From contig JABMSC010000211.1 in NCBI GenBank assembly GCA_013204685.1, positions 1 to 19,263 on the forward strand: DNA of 19,263 nt. The letters run 5' to 3'. The notes below the pieces were generated by a model. That model was given only the letters and a program-made list of their open reading frames with translations, had not been told where the DNA came from and searched no databases. How positions within the stretch are numbered: position 1 is the stretch's first letter; each line of letters opens with the position of its first letter. Origin of the DNA: Candidatus Omnitrophota bacterium. Its GTDB lineage: Bacteria; Omnitrophota; Gorgyraeia; Tantalellales; Tantalellaceae. Shown here in pieces: positions 1 to 8,107 of the stretch. The position numbers and the translations under genes were made by a program.

Positions 1-1011
1 ATTTCTAAATACATTATAGAAAGTGGCTGGGCATTGATGAGGAACGTAAGAGAAGATCATTATTCATTGTTTTCGAGTCTGTTTTTCTTTTTTATAACCC
101 GCGCTTTGTTCTATGAAAAAATATTTTCGAATTTCGAGATAAGCTGTGAAATGGGTCATGCATGTTTTTCACCCAGCCATATACCCGAGGCGATAGTTTG
201 CCAGAATCATGGATGTCGGTATTATCTGTACCACTGGTCCGATTTTTCGGTAGAGAACGACCGCTACCTTTCATCTTATTTGGGGTGTGATAAGTATTTA
301 CTTTGGGGAAAAGCCCACCGTACGGGGTTTGAGAACCGGGAATACGATCTGATAGGATACCCCTTTAAAAAATTTATAAATGAAGTGAAGTTCAAACGTC
401 AGGAAGTATTGTCGGCAATGGGTTTACGTTCCCGGGGGAAGATCATAAGTTGCTTTGACGAGTCTTTTGGCGGCGAGCACAAGATGACGGAAGAACATTT
501 TGTTGATTACTGGAAGGTGCTCTTGGGGATCGCGCAAGCCAATAGTGAGAATACGGTTATCATAAGGCCCAAAGAAATACGCAGGTACATGAAATTGCCG
601 GATGTCCTGAAAAAGAACTTTTTAGAAACAAAAGAAACGTTGGAAAAGCTTGAGAACGTCTGGATCGTGGATTCAAAAAAATGGTCTTTTATCGAAGTGA
701 TAGGGGTGGCAGACGTAGTGGTAACGCAGGGGATGACCTCTTCCGCGACCATAGCGATCATTTGCGGGATAAACGGCCTTTATTTTGACGAAGCCGATTA
801 TGATCACCCCTTTAAAGATAAGTTCAAGGACAGAATAGTTTTTGATTCACGGGAAAAACTCCTGGATATGATATCTAAGATACTGAATGGTTCGGAGAAA
901 CCTATTACGGATATATCAGAATCTCTTCTGCGAGAATTTGACGCTTATGCCGATGATGACGGAATAGAGAGGATGAGGGAGGAATGCGGAAACGTTAATG
1001 TTAATGATTGA
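1..1011 (+). CDS. Surface carbohydrate biosynthesis protein, GT-B-like, 5'-partial
   Basis: The frame is open from the first base of the window (reads I-S-K-Y-I-I-E-S-G-W-A then L-M-R-N), so the gene almost certainly starts upstream; the TTG at 34 and ATG at 37 have no clear ribosome binding site. About 336 residues are visible. The C-terminal part (around bases 670-900) has the layout of a GT-B nucleotide-sugar-binding domain: 'IEVIGVADVVVTQGMTSSA' followed by 'GINGLYFD', similar to the end of CDP-glycerol transferases and UDP-GlcNAc 2-epimerase-like proteins and to a TIGR-type 'surface carbohydrate biosynthesis protein' family. No signal peptide or membrane segment can be judged, because the true N-terminus is missing. 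It lies 30 bases upstream of pseB. The role is probably sugar transfer or handling of an activated sugar; acceptor and donor are not readable. Confidence 0.75.
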   Translation: MSKYIIESGWALMRNVREDHYSLFSSLFFFFITRALFYEKIFSNFEISCEMGHACFSPSHIPEAIVCQNHGCRYYLYHWSDFSVENDRYLSSYLGCDKYLLWGKAHRTGFENREYDLIGYPFKKFINEVKFKRQEVLSAMGLRSRGKIISCFDESFGGEHKMTEEHFVDYWKVLLGIAQANSENTVIIRPKEIRRYMKLPDVLKKNFLETKETLEKLENVWIVDSKKWSFIEVIGVADVVVTQGMTSSATIAIICGINGLYFDEADYDHPFKDKFKDRIVFDSREKLLDMISKILNGSEKPITDISESLLREFDAYADDDGIERMREECGNVNVND

Positions 1012-1041
1012 GTTATCTGAATAAAGTAAAGAGGAGGAACA

Positions 1042-2028
1042 ATGAAAGATATATTTTCCAATAAAGTGGTTTTAATAACAGGCGGAACGGGATCTTTCGG
1101 CAAGAAGTGTGTTGAGATGTTGCTGGAAAGACACAAACCGGCCGTGATAAGGATAATGAGCCGGGATGAGCTGAAACAATGGGAGATGGAAAAATTATTC
1201 AACAGTGACCCGCGTTTAAGATTCTTTATCGGCGATATAAGGGATAAGGATAGGCTGGAAAGAGCGATGGACGGTGCCCATATTGTCATACATGCCGCCG
1301 CTCTCAAACATGTTCCCATATGCGAATACAATCCTTTTGAAGCGATAAGAACGAATATTATTGGAGCGCAGAATCTTATTGATGCCGCGATAGATCACAA
1401 TATTGAGAAGGTCCTGGCGATAAGTACCGATAAAGCGGTTAATCCCGTTAATCTGTATGGGGCCAGCAAAATGTGTATGGAAAGATTGTTCGTTGCCGGG
1501 AATACTTATGTCGGCGGAACAAGGCAGACGCGGTTCAGCTGTGTGAGGTATGGGAACGTGGTAGGGTCCAGGGGCAGCATAGCCCCTCTGTTCAAAAAAC
1601 AAAGGGAAACGGGGACTATCACCATTACGGACGAAAGGATGACCCGTTTCTGGATCACCCTGGAACAGGCCGTTGAATTTGTAATAAATTGCACGGAGAA
1701 AATGTCCGGAGGAGAGGTCTTTGTTCCTAAGATCCCAAGCATGAAAGTAACTGAATTCGCCAAAGCGATCGCTCCTGACTGCGAAGTAAAATATACGGGG
1801 ATAAGGCCGGGAGAGAAAATAAACGAATGTTTATTGACGGACGACGAAGCAAGACATACTTTGGAATTGGATGATTTTTTCGTTGTTGAACCCGAATTTC
1901 ACTGGTGGACGAATGATGAACATTGGAAGAACGGCAAAAAGCTGCCTGATGGATTCAGGTATTCAAGCGAGACGAACGATGCGTGGCTCAGCGATGAAGA
2001 TATGAAGGGTATTCTGAAGAAGCTATAA
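1042..2028 (+). CDS. pseB: UDP-N-acetylglucosamine 4,6-dehydratase (inverting), PseB
   Basis: This 328-residue short-chain dehydrogenase/reductase should convert UDP-GlcNAc to UDP-2-acetamido-2,6-dideoxy-beta-L-arabino-hex-4-ulose, the first step of pseudaminic acid synthesis, in the cytoplasm. The Rossmann motif TGGTGSFG is at residues 13-20. The family's 'AALKHVP' stretch is at residues 86-92. STDK is at 128-131 and YGASK at 139-143; these match the catalytic Asp-Lys pair and Tyr of Helicobacter FlaA1/PseB (D132, K133, Y141) with a shift of two. 'RPGEKINE' is at 255-262, as expected for the FlaA1-type rather than the membrane-bound WbpM-type enzyme. The length is normal for PseB. A strong GAGGAGG (1031-1037) sits before the ATG. 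Assignment to PseB rather than another soluble 4,6-dehydratase such as CapD/WbjB is supported by pseG, pseH and pseI downstream. Confidence 0.93.
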   Translation: MKDIFSNKVVLITGGTGSFGKKCVEMLLERHKPAVIRIMSRDELKQWEMEKLFNSDPRLRFFIGDIRDKDRLERAMDGAHIVIHAAALKHVPICEYNPFEAIRTNIIGAQNLIDAAIDHNIEKVLAISTDKAVNPVNLYGASKMCMERLFVAGNTYVGGTRQTRFSCVRYGNVVGSRGSIAPLFKKQRETGTITITDERMTRFWITLEQAVEFVINCTEKMSGGEVFVPKIPSMKVTEFAKAIAPDCEVKYTGIRPGEKINECLLTDDEARHTLELDDFFVVEPEFHWWTNDEHWKNGKKLPDGFRYSSETNDAWLSDEDMKGILKKL

Positions 2029-2049
2029 GGCATGATCAAAGGATAATAA

Positions 2050-3573
2050 ATGTTGAATAAAATTTTATTAATAAGGCCACAGAACATATATAACTACAAT
2101 AATTATCCGCCGCTGAACCTGATATGTTTGGGAGCACAGCTCAAGAACTCCGGATACGAGGTGAAGATAATTAATTGCGCATTCGAGAAGGATCCATGGT
2201 TAGCTATTCGCAGGGAGCTGAAAGATACGCTTCTTGTTGGAGTGTCTTTGCTGACGTCCGAGGCCCTTGATGCATACAAGATAGTCAAATATATCAAAGA
2301 GAATTCAGATGTTCCTGTAGTGGCAGGCGGGGCCCATTGCACGCTTTTTCCGGATCAGATGGCGAATTCTGAATACATCGACTATGTGATCGAGGGGGAA
2401 GGTGAGGATCATATAGTCCGGCTGGCCGATGCAATAAGCAAGGGGGAAAGGCCAGACAGGAAAGTGTTCTCTAAAGAGACACTTGATATGGAAAAACTAC
2501 CTCCTCCGGAATATAGCCTGGATGAGAATATAGAACGGTTCATAACGGGATATCTTACTGATAAGCTTTCAGAATATGTGAGACAGCCTATGCGCTGGCT
2601 TCCTTATGAAAGCAGCCGCGGATGTCCTTCAAAATGCACTTTTTGTATCAACATCGTAACAAAGAACAATCTTTACAGGAAAAAAAGCGCATCAAAGGTA
2701 TTGGATGAAATAGAACATATTGTCAATAAATACGGTCTGACACATTTGAAATTTATCGACGACAATTTTTTTGTTGATATTGCAAGGGTAAGAGAAATAT
2801 GCGAAGGCATGATAGAAAGAGGGCTGGGTGTTACCTGGGATGGGGAATGCCGCTGTGACTATTTTAATGATCGCATGATAAATGATGAGACATTGAAACT
2901 TTTAAAGCGATCCGGCCTTGTGCAGCTTACTCTTGGGATCGAATCCGGTTCGAGACACACGCTGTCGCTCATGAAAAAAGGGATAACCCCCGAACAGGCC
3001 GAACATTCGGTCGAAAGATGTGATAAATACGGGATAATAGCGCGTTCTTCGTTCATCCTGGAAATACCGGGAGAGACCCTGGTGGATATAAAACAGACGA
3101 TAAAACTTATGAACCGGCTGAGGAGATATGCTTTTTTCACGTGCGGAGTAGGAACGTTCCGACCGTACCCGAGATGTGAATTAACCCAGAAACTGGTGAA
3201 AGAAGGATATCTTGAGGAGCCTGAGGATTTCAAGGGATGGACCGACAGGAAGATGATAGATCTTTATACCTCTGCTGAATATATACGCCCCTGGCAGGTG
3301 AACGGAAAATATTCGGAAAGCGCCTGTTATTATCTTAATATGGAATCCGCCGTCCGGCTTGGCAATTATCAGATAAACGATAGAATGGATCGGCTTAAGA
3401 ACAGTCTCTTTATGAAGGTGGCCAAGGTAAGGAACAGGACTTATTTTTATAGGTTTCCTTTTGATAAGGAATTATATAAACGTTTCTTAAAGGATTTTTA
3501 CAGAAAAAGGCAGGATCTTGAGAAGGCCGGATCTTATCCGGTGGCGTCTGCCGAAGAAGAGGTGTATTCATGA
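2050..3573 (+). CDS. B12-binding-domain radical SAM protein (module 1)
   Basis: This 507-residue protein has the class B radical SAM layout. An N-terminal cobalamin-binding Rossmann-like domain spans about residues 1-135 ('PPLNLICLGAQL' at 20-31, 'VAGGAHCTLFP' at 91-101). It is followed by a radical SAM TIM barrel carrying the [4Fe-4S] cysteines C192, C196 and C199 (CPSKCTFC). 'LTLGIESGS' is the typical conserved strand after the cluster. The C-terminal 130 residues are basic and of unknown fold. The family includes methyltransferases that act on unactivated carbons and several sugar- and lipid-modifying enzymes; the substrate cannot be read from sequence. It sits between pseB and the cytidylyltransferase gene, and its stop overlaps the next start (ATGA), so modification of the module's sugar or its lipid/glycan acceptor is a reasonable inference. 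AAAGGA at 2038-2043 supports the ATG at 2050. Confidence 0.88.
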   Translation: MLNKILLIRPQNIYNYNNYPPLNLICLGAQLKNSGYEVKIINCAFEKDPWLAIRRELKDTLLVGVSLLTSEALDAYKIVKYIKENSDVPVVAGGAHCTLFPDQMANSEYIDYVIEGEGEDHIVRLADAISKGERPDRKVFSKETLDMEKLPPPEYSLDENIERFITGYLTDKLSEYVRQPMRWLPYESSRGCPSKCTFCINIVTKNNLYRKKSASKVLDEIEHIVNKYGLTHLKFIDDNFFVDIARVREICEGMIERGLGVTWDGECRCDYFNDRMINDETLKLLKRSGLVQLTLGIESGSRHTLSLMKKGITPEQAEHSVERCDKYGIIARSSFILEIPGETLVDIKQTIKLMNRLRRYAFFTCGVGTFRPYPRCELTQKLVKEGYLEEPEDFKGWTDRKMIDLYTSAEYIRPWQVNGKYSESACYYLNMESAVRLGNYQINDRMDRLKNSLFMKVAKVRNRTYFYRFPFDKELYKRFLKDFYRKRQDLEKAGSYPVASAEEEVYS

Positions 3574-4430
3574 GTAAGATCATAGGCGTAATTACTGCGA
3601 GGATGGGGTCAACGAGACTTCCGGGAAAGGTCATGAAGGAACTTTGCGGCAAGCCGGTTTTTACGCATCATGTGGAACGGATGAAAGAGGTCAACGGCAT
3701 ATCTGAGATATATCTGGCGACGTCAAAAGACAATAAAAATGAACCCCTGATAAACGAGTGCAAAAAACTGGGTGTTAAGCATTACAGGGGATCCGAGGAG
3801 GATATACTCCAGCGTCATATCGGTATCCTGGAACAGGAGAACGCGGATGCCGCCTTAAGGGTGACTTGCGATATGCCGTTGTTTGATACGGGATCCTTGA
3901 ATGAATTCGTAAAGATATTCGAACAGGAATATTGCGATTATATTTATGTGGCCAACATGACCATGATCCAGGGAACGGTCGGGGAGCTTATAAGCCGCAA
4001 GGCCATGGAGAAGATGCACAAGAAGTATAAGGGCCCGGCTATTTCACAGCCTATAAAAGAACATATGGGTGAATATAAGACCCTTGGTGTGGATATTCCG
4101 CAGGAACTTTGCCGTCCTGAATACAGATTGACCCTGGATTATCCTGAGGACTTAGAGGTTATAAGATTTATTTACGGGGAATTATACAGCGGAGAGCCTG
4201 TTTCGCTCAGCGAGGTGTATAAACTGCTGGATGACAATCCGCAGGTTGCCAATATAAACAGGGACGTAAAAGTGAAGGGGAATGTGAAGTACGGATCAGA
4301 CCTTCTGGACGCGCCGGAATATTCTATTATGCGGTCCGGGGACAAATACGTGGTGCTTGACGCGAATAAGACGAATGTTCCTGTCGATGAGTTTTTCGAA
4401 AAACTAAAAACTCTTTTTCCCGGTAAATAG
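3570..4430 (+). CDS. spsF: SpsF-type cytidylyltransferase (acylneuraminate cytidylyltransferase family)
   Basis: This 286-residue nucleotidyltransferase is expected to transfer CMP from CTP to a sugar acid, here probably the product of PseI. 'ARMGSTRLPGKV' at residues 10-21 is the signature nucleotide-binding loop of SpsF proteins. 'GSEEDIL' is at 74-80, and 'LTLDYPEDLE' at 187-196 matches the family's Thr-Asp-x-Pro-Glu-Asp block. The usual metal-binding loop R-I-T-G-D-C-P is here R97-V-T-C-D-M-P103: Asp101 is kept, but Gly and Cys are replaced. The last ~60 residues extend past the catalytic core. The start codon overlaps the upstream stop by four bases, which implies translational coupling. 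Bacillus sps operons also pair SpsF with a GNAT protein, a NeuB-type synthase and SpsG, as here. It could serve in place of PseF. The family call is firm and the exact substrate is inferred. Confidence 0.85.
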   Translation: MSKIIGVITARMGSTRLPGKVMKELCGKPVFTHHVERMKEVNGISEIYLATSKDNKNEPLINECKKLGVKHYRGSEEDILQRHIGILEQENADAALRVTCDMPLFDTGSLNEFVKIFEQEYCDYIYVANMTMIQGTVGELISRKAMEKMHKKYKGPAISQPIKEHMGEYKTLGVDIPQELCRPEYRLTLDYPEDLEVIRFIYGELYSGEPVSLSEVYKLLDDNPQVANINRDVKVKGNVKYGSDLLDAPEYSIMRSGDKYVVLDANKTNVPVDEFFEKLKTLFPGK

Positions 4431-4473
4431 GAACGGGCAGAATAAGGTCGAGCGATAGAAGAACGTCATTAAC

Positions 4474-4480
4474 AAGGAGG
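4474..4480 (+). promoter_or_regulatory. Strong Shine-Dalgarno sequence before pseA
   Basis: AAGGAGG lies five bases before the ATG at 4486, in the longest intergenic gap of the window (4431-4485). It is a near-perfect anti-16S match and fixes the start of the amidotransferase gene. No promoter-like -35/-10 pair or terminator hairpin is convincing in this gap. Confidence 0.8.
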
Positions 4481-4485
4481 AGAAA

Positions 4486-5616
4486 ATGAGATATTGCAAA
4501 AAATGCGTGCAGCCGGATACCAGGCCGGGTATTTATTTTGATGAAAGAGGTATCTGTGGTGCCTGTTTATATGAAGAAGAAAAGAAAACGATAGACTGGG
4601 ATGCCCGCGCCAAAGAGCTGCGAGATATTGTAGAGTCGGCAAAAAAGAACACCAAAATACCATATGATTGCGCCATTGGCGTGAGCGGCGGTAAAGACAG
4701 CACTTTTCAGGCTTTATATGTGAGAGATGTGCTGGGTCTGCGCCCCCTACTGGTTAACAGTGAGCCCGAAGGTATAACGGATATAGGGAAGCATAATATA
4801 GAGAACTTAATAAGCGCAGGGTTCGATATAATCAAAATGAGGCCCAACCCGAAAATCATCCAAAAGATGATAAAAAGGGATTTTTACAAACATATGAATC
4901 CGGTCAAGATAACGGAGTATTCTCTCTGGTCCTCAACATACATAATAGCTCACAACTTTAATGTTCCGCTGATCATTCAGGGGGAAAATGCGGGCCTTAC
5001 CCTGGGGGTGAGTAAATCGGGAGTAGGAACGGATGGTGATGCCCTTAACGCTAACAAGGGGAATACCCTGTCAGAGGACTGGAGATCTTATTTAACCGAT
5101 GAAATAAGTGAAAGGGACCTTTTCTTTTATCATTACGATCGTGATCTTCTCTCGAAGAACAAGATAAGAGGGATATGGCTTCAGTACTATCTTAAGGAGT
5201 GGTCCCAGTCCCATAATGCCGAGTTTTCAATGAAACATGGGCTAAAGATAAAGACAGGCTTTAACCCCGAAGACATAGGTTCATATGTAGGTTATTTTCA
5301 GCTGGATTCTGATCTTGTACAGATAGGTCAAGTGTTGAAACACGTTAAATTCGGTTTTGGACAATGCACGGATCATGCCTGCTACGACATAAGGGATGGG
5401 CGCATTACCAGGGAAGAAGGCATAGAATTGGTAAAGAAATACGACGGAAAGATCTCTGACAAATATGTCAGTAATTTTTGTGATTATATAGATATCACAG
5501 TGGATGAATTCTGGCAGGAAGCGGACAAATGGCGCGGACCGATGTGGGAAAAGGATCCGAAAGGTGAATGGTCCTTAAAGGACCCTATCTGGGAACAGGA
5601 AAAGTGCTGCAAGTAA
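4486..5616 (+). CDS. pseA: N-acetyl sugar amidotransferase (PseA/WbpG family)
   Basis: This 376-residue protein of the ATP-pyrophosphatase type is expected to turn a sugar N-acetyl group into an acetamidino group using ATP and ammonia. Two CxxC pairs (C4/C7 and C24/C27) form a probable zinc knuckle at the N-terminus, as in PseA, WbpG and LegA-like proteins. The PP-loop SGGKDST is at residues 67-73. The 'GENAGLTLG' and 'GNTLSEDW' stretches are typical of the family. In Campylobacter, PseA acts on CMP-Pse; WbpG homologs act on UDP-sugars and use a HisH/HisF-like glutaminase channel. No such partner is encoded in this window, so the ammonia source is unknown. The gene lies between the cytidylyltransferase and pseG, fitting a nonulosonic acid pathway whose product carries an acetamidino group. 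Confidence 0.87.
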   Translation: MRYCKKCVQPDTRPGIYFDERGICGACLYEEEKKTIDWDARAKELRDIVESAKKNTKIPYDCAIGVSGGKDSTFQALYVRDVLGLRPLLVNSEPEGITDIGKHNIENLISAGFDIIKMRPNPKIIQKMIKRDFYKHMNPVKITEYSLWSSTYIIAHNFNVPLIIQGENAGLTLGVSKSGVGTDGDALNANKGNTLSEDWRSYLTDEISERDLFFYHYDRDLLSKNKIRGIWLQYYLKEWSQSHNAEFSMKHGLKIKTGFNPEDIGSYVGYFQLDSDLVQIGQVLKHVKFGFGQCTDHACYDIRDGRITREEGIELVKKYDGKISDKYVSNFCDYIDITVDEFWQEADKWRGPMWEKDPKGEWSLKDPIWEQEKCCK

Positions 5617-5636
5617 GTACGGGGAATTTTATTGTA

Positions 5637-6617
5637 ATGAGAACATTTATATTAACTGAAGGCGGAAAAAACAGCGGGTTCGGGCATATTGCCAGATGCC
5701 TGGCAATATGCCAGGGGTTTAATGAAAAAGATATATCATGTGAGATGGTGGTCAACGGTGATGATACGATCAATGATATACTCGATGGCGCGCACTATAC
5801 TGTTTTTGACTGGTTAGATGAAAAGGATAAAGTACTTGCGACCATAGAGGATGCGGACATTGTGATCGTGGATTCATATCTTGCTGACGAGTCTTTTTAT
5901 AAGGATATAGTAAAGAGGGCAAAAAAGGTCGTGTATGTAGACGACAATAACAGGATCGAATATCCCAAAGGCATTGTTCTTAACGGCAATATATATGCCA
6001 ATGGACTGGATTATATGCGCAACGAAAACATTGCGTATTTACTCGGATCACGGTATACGCCTCTAAGGAAAGCTTTTTGGGATGTTCCTGAAAAAGCAAT
6101 AGCGTCGAAAGTAGAAAGTATACTATTGACCACAGGTGGGAAGGAACAATCGGATGTTACCTTAAATATACTGAAGATGCTGGTTGAGCGTTTTCCGGAT
6201 ATTGAAAAGAAAGTAGTGGTCAGTAAAGCTTTCGATGTCGAGAAGGGCATGGATAAGACGGAGTTCATTTACGGTACGGATGAAAGAGATATATTGAACA
6301 TTATGCTGGATTCTGACATAGCTACTTCCGCGGGTGGTCAGACGCTGAACGAGCTTGCGAGGGTCGGTGTTCCGGCCATAGGGATCTGTTTTGCGGACAA
6401 TCAAAGACAGAACCTGGCAGCCTGGCAGGAAAAGGGTTTTATTGAACATATAGGGCGGCATGATGACGCAGACTTACTGGAGAAGCTCAGCAAAACGATA
6501 AACGATCTTAGTTTCAGGGAAAAAAGGGAAAGAATGTCGAATGCGGGCAGAAGTGAAGTCAATGGGCAGGGAGCAAGAGAGATAGTAACGGAGGTGTTGA
6601 AAACAGTATGCGTTTAA
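5637..6617 (+). CDS. pseG: UDP-2,4-diacetamido-2,4,6-trideoxy-L-altropyranose hydrolase, PseG/SpsG family
   Basis: This 326-residue GT-B/MurG-like hydrolase removes UDP from the diacetamido-trideoxy sugar to give the free substrate of PseI. His17 in 'GFGHIAR' (residues 14-20) matches the catalytic His17 of Campylobacter PseG. 'VIVDSYLAD' is at 76-84, 'LLTTGGKEQSD' at 163-173 and 'SAGGQTLNEL' at 231-240. N255 in 'ADNQRQN' follows the family pattern for UDP binding. I place the start at 5637, where 'MRTFILTEGG' matches the usual PseG start and GGGGA (5621-5625) lies upstream. A longer frame opens at 5568 inside pseA, but its extra 23 residues look like read-through of another frame. The gene overlaps pseH by 10 bases. 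A perfect inverted repeat lies inside its 5' end (5683-5712). Confidence 0.92.
   Translation: MRTFILTEGGKNSGFGHIARCLAICQGFNEKDISCEMVVNGDDTINDILDGAHYTVFDWLDEKDKVLATIEDADIVIVDSYLADESFYKDIVKRAKKVVYVDDNNRIEYPKGIVLNGNIYANGLDYMRNENIAYLLGSRYTPLRKAFWDVPEKAIASKVESILLTTGGKEQSDVTLNILKMLVERFPDIEKKVVVSKAFDVEKGMDKTEFIYGTDERDILNIMLDSDIATSAGGQTLNELARVGVPAIGICFADNQRQNLAAWQEKGFIEHIGRHDDADLLEKLSKTINDLSFREKRERMSNAGRSEVNGQGAREIVTEVLKTVCV
5683..5712 (+). repeat. Perfect 13-bp inverted repeat with 4-base loop inside pseG
   Basis: The left arm GGCATATTGCCAG (5683-5695) and right arm CTGGCAATATGCC (5700-5712) are exact reverse complements around the loop ATGC (5696-5699). It begins 46 bases after the pseG start codon and encodes residues in and after the catalytic GHIARCLAIC stretch. 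No T-run follows, so it is not an intrinsic terminator. It could slow translation or stabilise the mRNA, or it may be chance in a codon-constrained motif. Confidence 0.7.
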
Positions 6618-7075
6618 AAATACGTACATCAGATATTTCAGATTGCCGTGATCTCTGGGAATGGCGCAATCATCCGGATGTAAGGAAATGGGCCTTTGAT
6701 CCTTCAGAGATTGCATACGAGGAACATAAGAAATGGTTCGAGAGAAAGATCACAGATGAAGATGTAGAGATATATATTGCTGAAAATGAAAACGGGAAGA
6801 AACTGGGGCAGGTGAGATTTGATGTCGGAACAAATGACAGCATTGTCAGCGTGAATTTGAACCCTGACTTTTTCGGGCAAGGGCTCGGTCATAGGATAAT
6901 CAAAGAAGCGACAGATGTTTTTCTGGAGAGTAGAAATGATATCAAGACGGTTAACGCCCAGATCATGAAAGAGAACATCGCTTCGCGAAAAGCTTTTGAA
7001 AAGGCCGGCTATACGTTCGCGGAAGAAAGGGATGTTAACGGAAGAGGGGCAGAGGTTTTTGTCTACAAAAGGTGA
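6608..7075 (+). CDS. pseH: UDP-4-amino-4,6-dideoxy-N-acetyl-L-altrosamine N-acetyltransferase, PseH-like (GNAT)
   Basis: This 155-residue GNAT-fold acetyltransferase is expected to acetylate the 4-amino group of the UDP-amino sugar from acetyl-CoA, just before the PseG step. 'IRTSDISDCRDLWEWRNHP' at residues 5-23 is the characteristic N-terminal pattern of sugar-acting GNAT proteins (PseH, SpsD). The acetyl-CoA pyrophosphate loop is 'GQGLGHRII' (around residues 90-98), and 'NIASRKAFEKAGY' is the C-terminal motif B. The length is normal. A GGAGGTG at 6590-6596 sits inside the end of pseG, and the two genes overlap by 10 bases. Substrate assignment rests on the neighbours pseG and pseI. Confidence 0.88.
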   Translation: MRLKIRTSDISDCRDLWEWRNHPDVRKWAFDPSEIAYEEHKKWFERKITDEDVEIYIAENENGKKLGQVRFDVGTNDSIVSVNLNPDFFGQGLGHRIIKEATDVFLESRNDIKTVNAQIMKENIASRKAFEKAGYTFAEERDVNGRGAEVFVYKR

Positions 7076-7078
7076 AAT

Positions 7079-8107
7079 ATGAAGTTTAATTCAAAATCAT
7101 TGAAGAAATGTTTTATTATTGCCGAAATATCGGCCAACCATGGTCAGGATATTAACCGTGCTGTACGCATGATCAAAGAGGCGAAAAAGTGTGGTGCGGA
7201 TGCCGTTAAGTTTCAGGCGTATACTCCGGAGAGTCTCACAATAAACTCTGATAAGAGTTATTTTAAAGTCAAACATCCCAAGTGGGGTGGGCAGACTTTG
7301 TATGATTTGTATAAGAAAGCATACACGCCCTTAAAATGGTTTGAGAAGCTAAAGAAAACGGCAGATGACTGTGGCATCATTTTCTTTGCTACGGCTTTTG
7401 ACAAAGTGGGCGTGGATCTGTTGGAGGGGCTGAATGTGCCTCTCCACAAAATAGCTTCTTTTGAATTGGTGGACCTCCCGCTTATAGAATATGCGGCAAA
7501 GACGCGCAAACCATTGATGCTTTCAACAGGAATGGCTGACTTTTCTGAAATAAAGGAAGCGGTTAAAGTGGCCAGGAAAGCAGGAGTAAAAGATATTACA
7601 CTTCTTAAGTGTGTGAGTAGCTATCCGGCTAGCCCGGACCAGATGAATCTAAATACGATTCCTGACATGGAGAAGTCCTTCGGCTGTACTGTAGGACTAT
7701 CTGATCATACGATGGGAACAGGTGTATCGGTAGCTGCAGTTACTTTGGGGGCAAAGGTTATTGAAAAACATTTTGTTCATTCCAGAAAACTTAAAACCCC
7801 GGACAGCTTTTTCTCTGCTGAGCCTGAAGAACTTAAAGAACTTGTTTGTAACGTGCGTTCAGTGGAACAAGCCCTGGGAAAAGTTTCCTACGGGGCGGGT
7901 AGTAAAGAGAAGAAGAGCCGGGTTTTTCGCAGGTCACTCTTTGTGGTCGAGGATATAAAAAAAGGGGATATTTTCACTGAGGACAACATAAGATCAATAC
8001 GACCCGCGCATGGTATTAAGCCAAAATATCTAAAAAATATACTGGGTAAGAAAGCTAAAAGGAATATAAAAAGGGGAAACCCCGTAAAGGTGGATTATTA
8101 TGGGTAA
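7079..8107 (+). CDS. pseI: Pseudaminic acid synthase, PseI (NeuB family)
   Basis: This 342-residue PEP-dependent synthase condenses a free 2,4-diacetamido-trideoxy hexose with phosphoenolpyruvate to make the nine-carbon acid. The NeuB TIM barrel spans about residues 10-275 and a SAF (antifreeze-like) domain covers about 283-342. 'AEISANHGQ' (15-23) and 'VKFQAY' (43-48) are family signatures. The metal-ligand histidines are H210 in 'GLSDHT' and H231 in 'EKHF'. 'TPDSFFSAEPEEL' (240-252) follows the PseI pattern D-S-x-F-S-x-E-P rather than the D-H-x-x-S form of sialic/legionaminic synthases. The start lies three bases after the pseH stop, with AAAAGGTG spanning that stop. The stop overlaps the ABC transporter start by eight bases. 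Confidence 0.93.
   Translation: MKFNSKSLKKCFIIAEISANHGQDINRAVRMIKEAKKCGADAVKFQAYTPESLTINSDKSYFKVKHPKWGGQTLYDLYKKAYTPLKWFEKLKKTADDCGIIFFATAFDKVGVDLLEGLNVPLHKIASFELVDLPLIEYAAKTRKPLMLSTGMADFSEIKEAVKVARKAGVKDITLLKCVSSYPASPDQMNLNTIPDMEKSFGCTVGLSDHTMGTGVSVAAVTLGAKVIEKHFVHSRKLKTPDSFFSAEPEELKELVCNVRSVEQALGKVSYGAGSKEKKSRVFRRSLFVVEDIKKGDIFTEDNIRSIRPAHGIKPKYLKNILGKKAKRNIKRGNPVKVDYYG

Noticed and set aside
34..36. TTG (34) or ATG (37) as a true start of the first gene
   Set aside because: The frame is open back to base 1 with sensible residues and no ribosome binding site precedes these codons; the gene is better treated as cut by the window edge.
5568..5636. Upstream in-frame start for pseG inside pseA
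   Set aside because: The extra 23 residues do not resemble a PseG N-terminus, and the frame is simply open across the end of pseA; the ATG at 5637 matches the family start.
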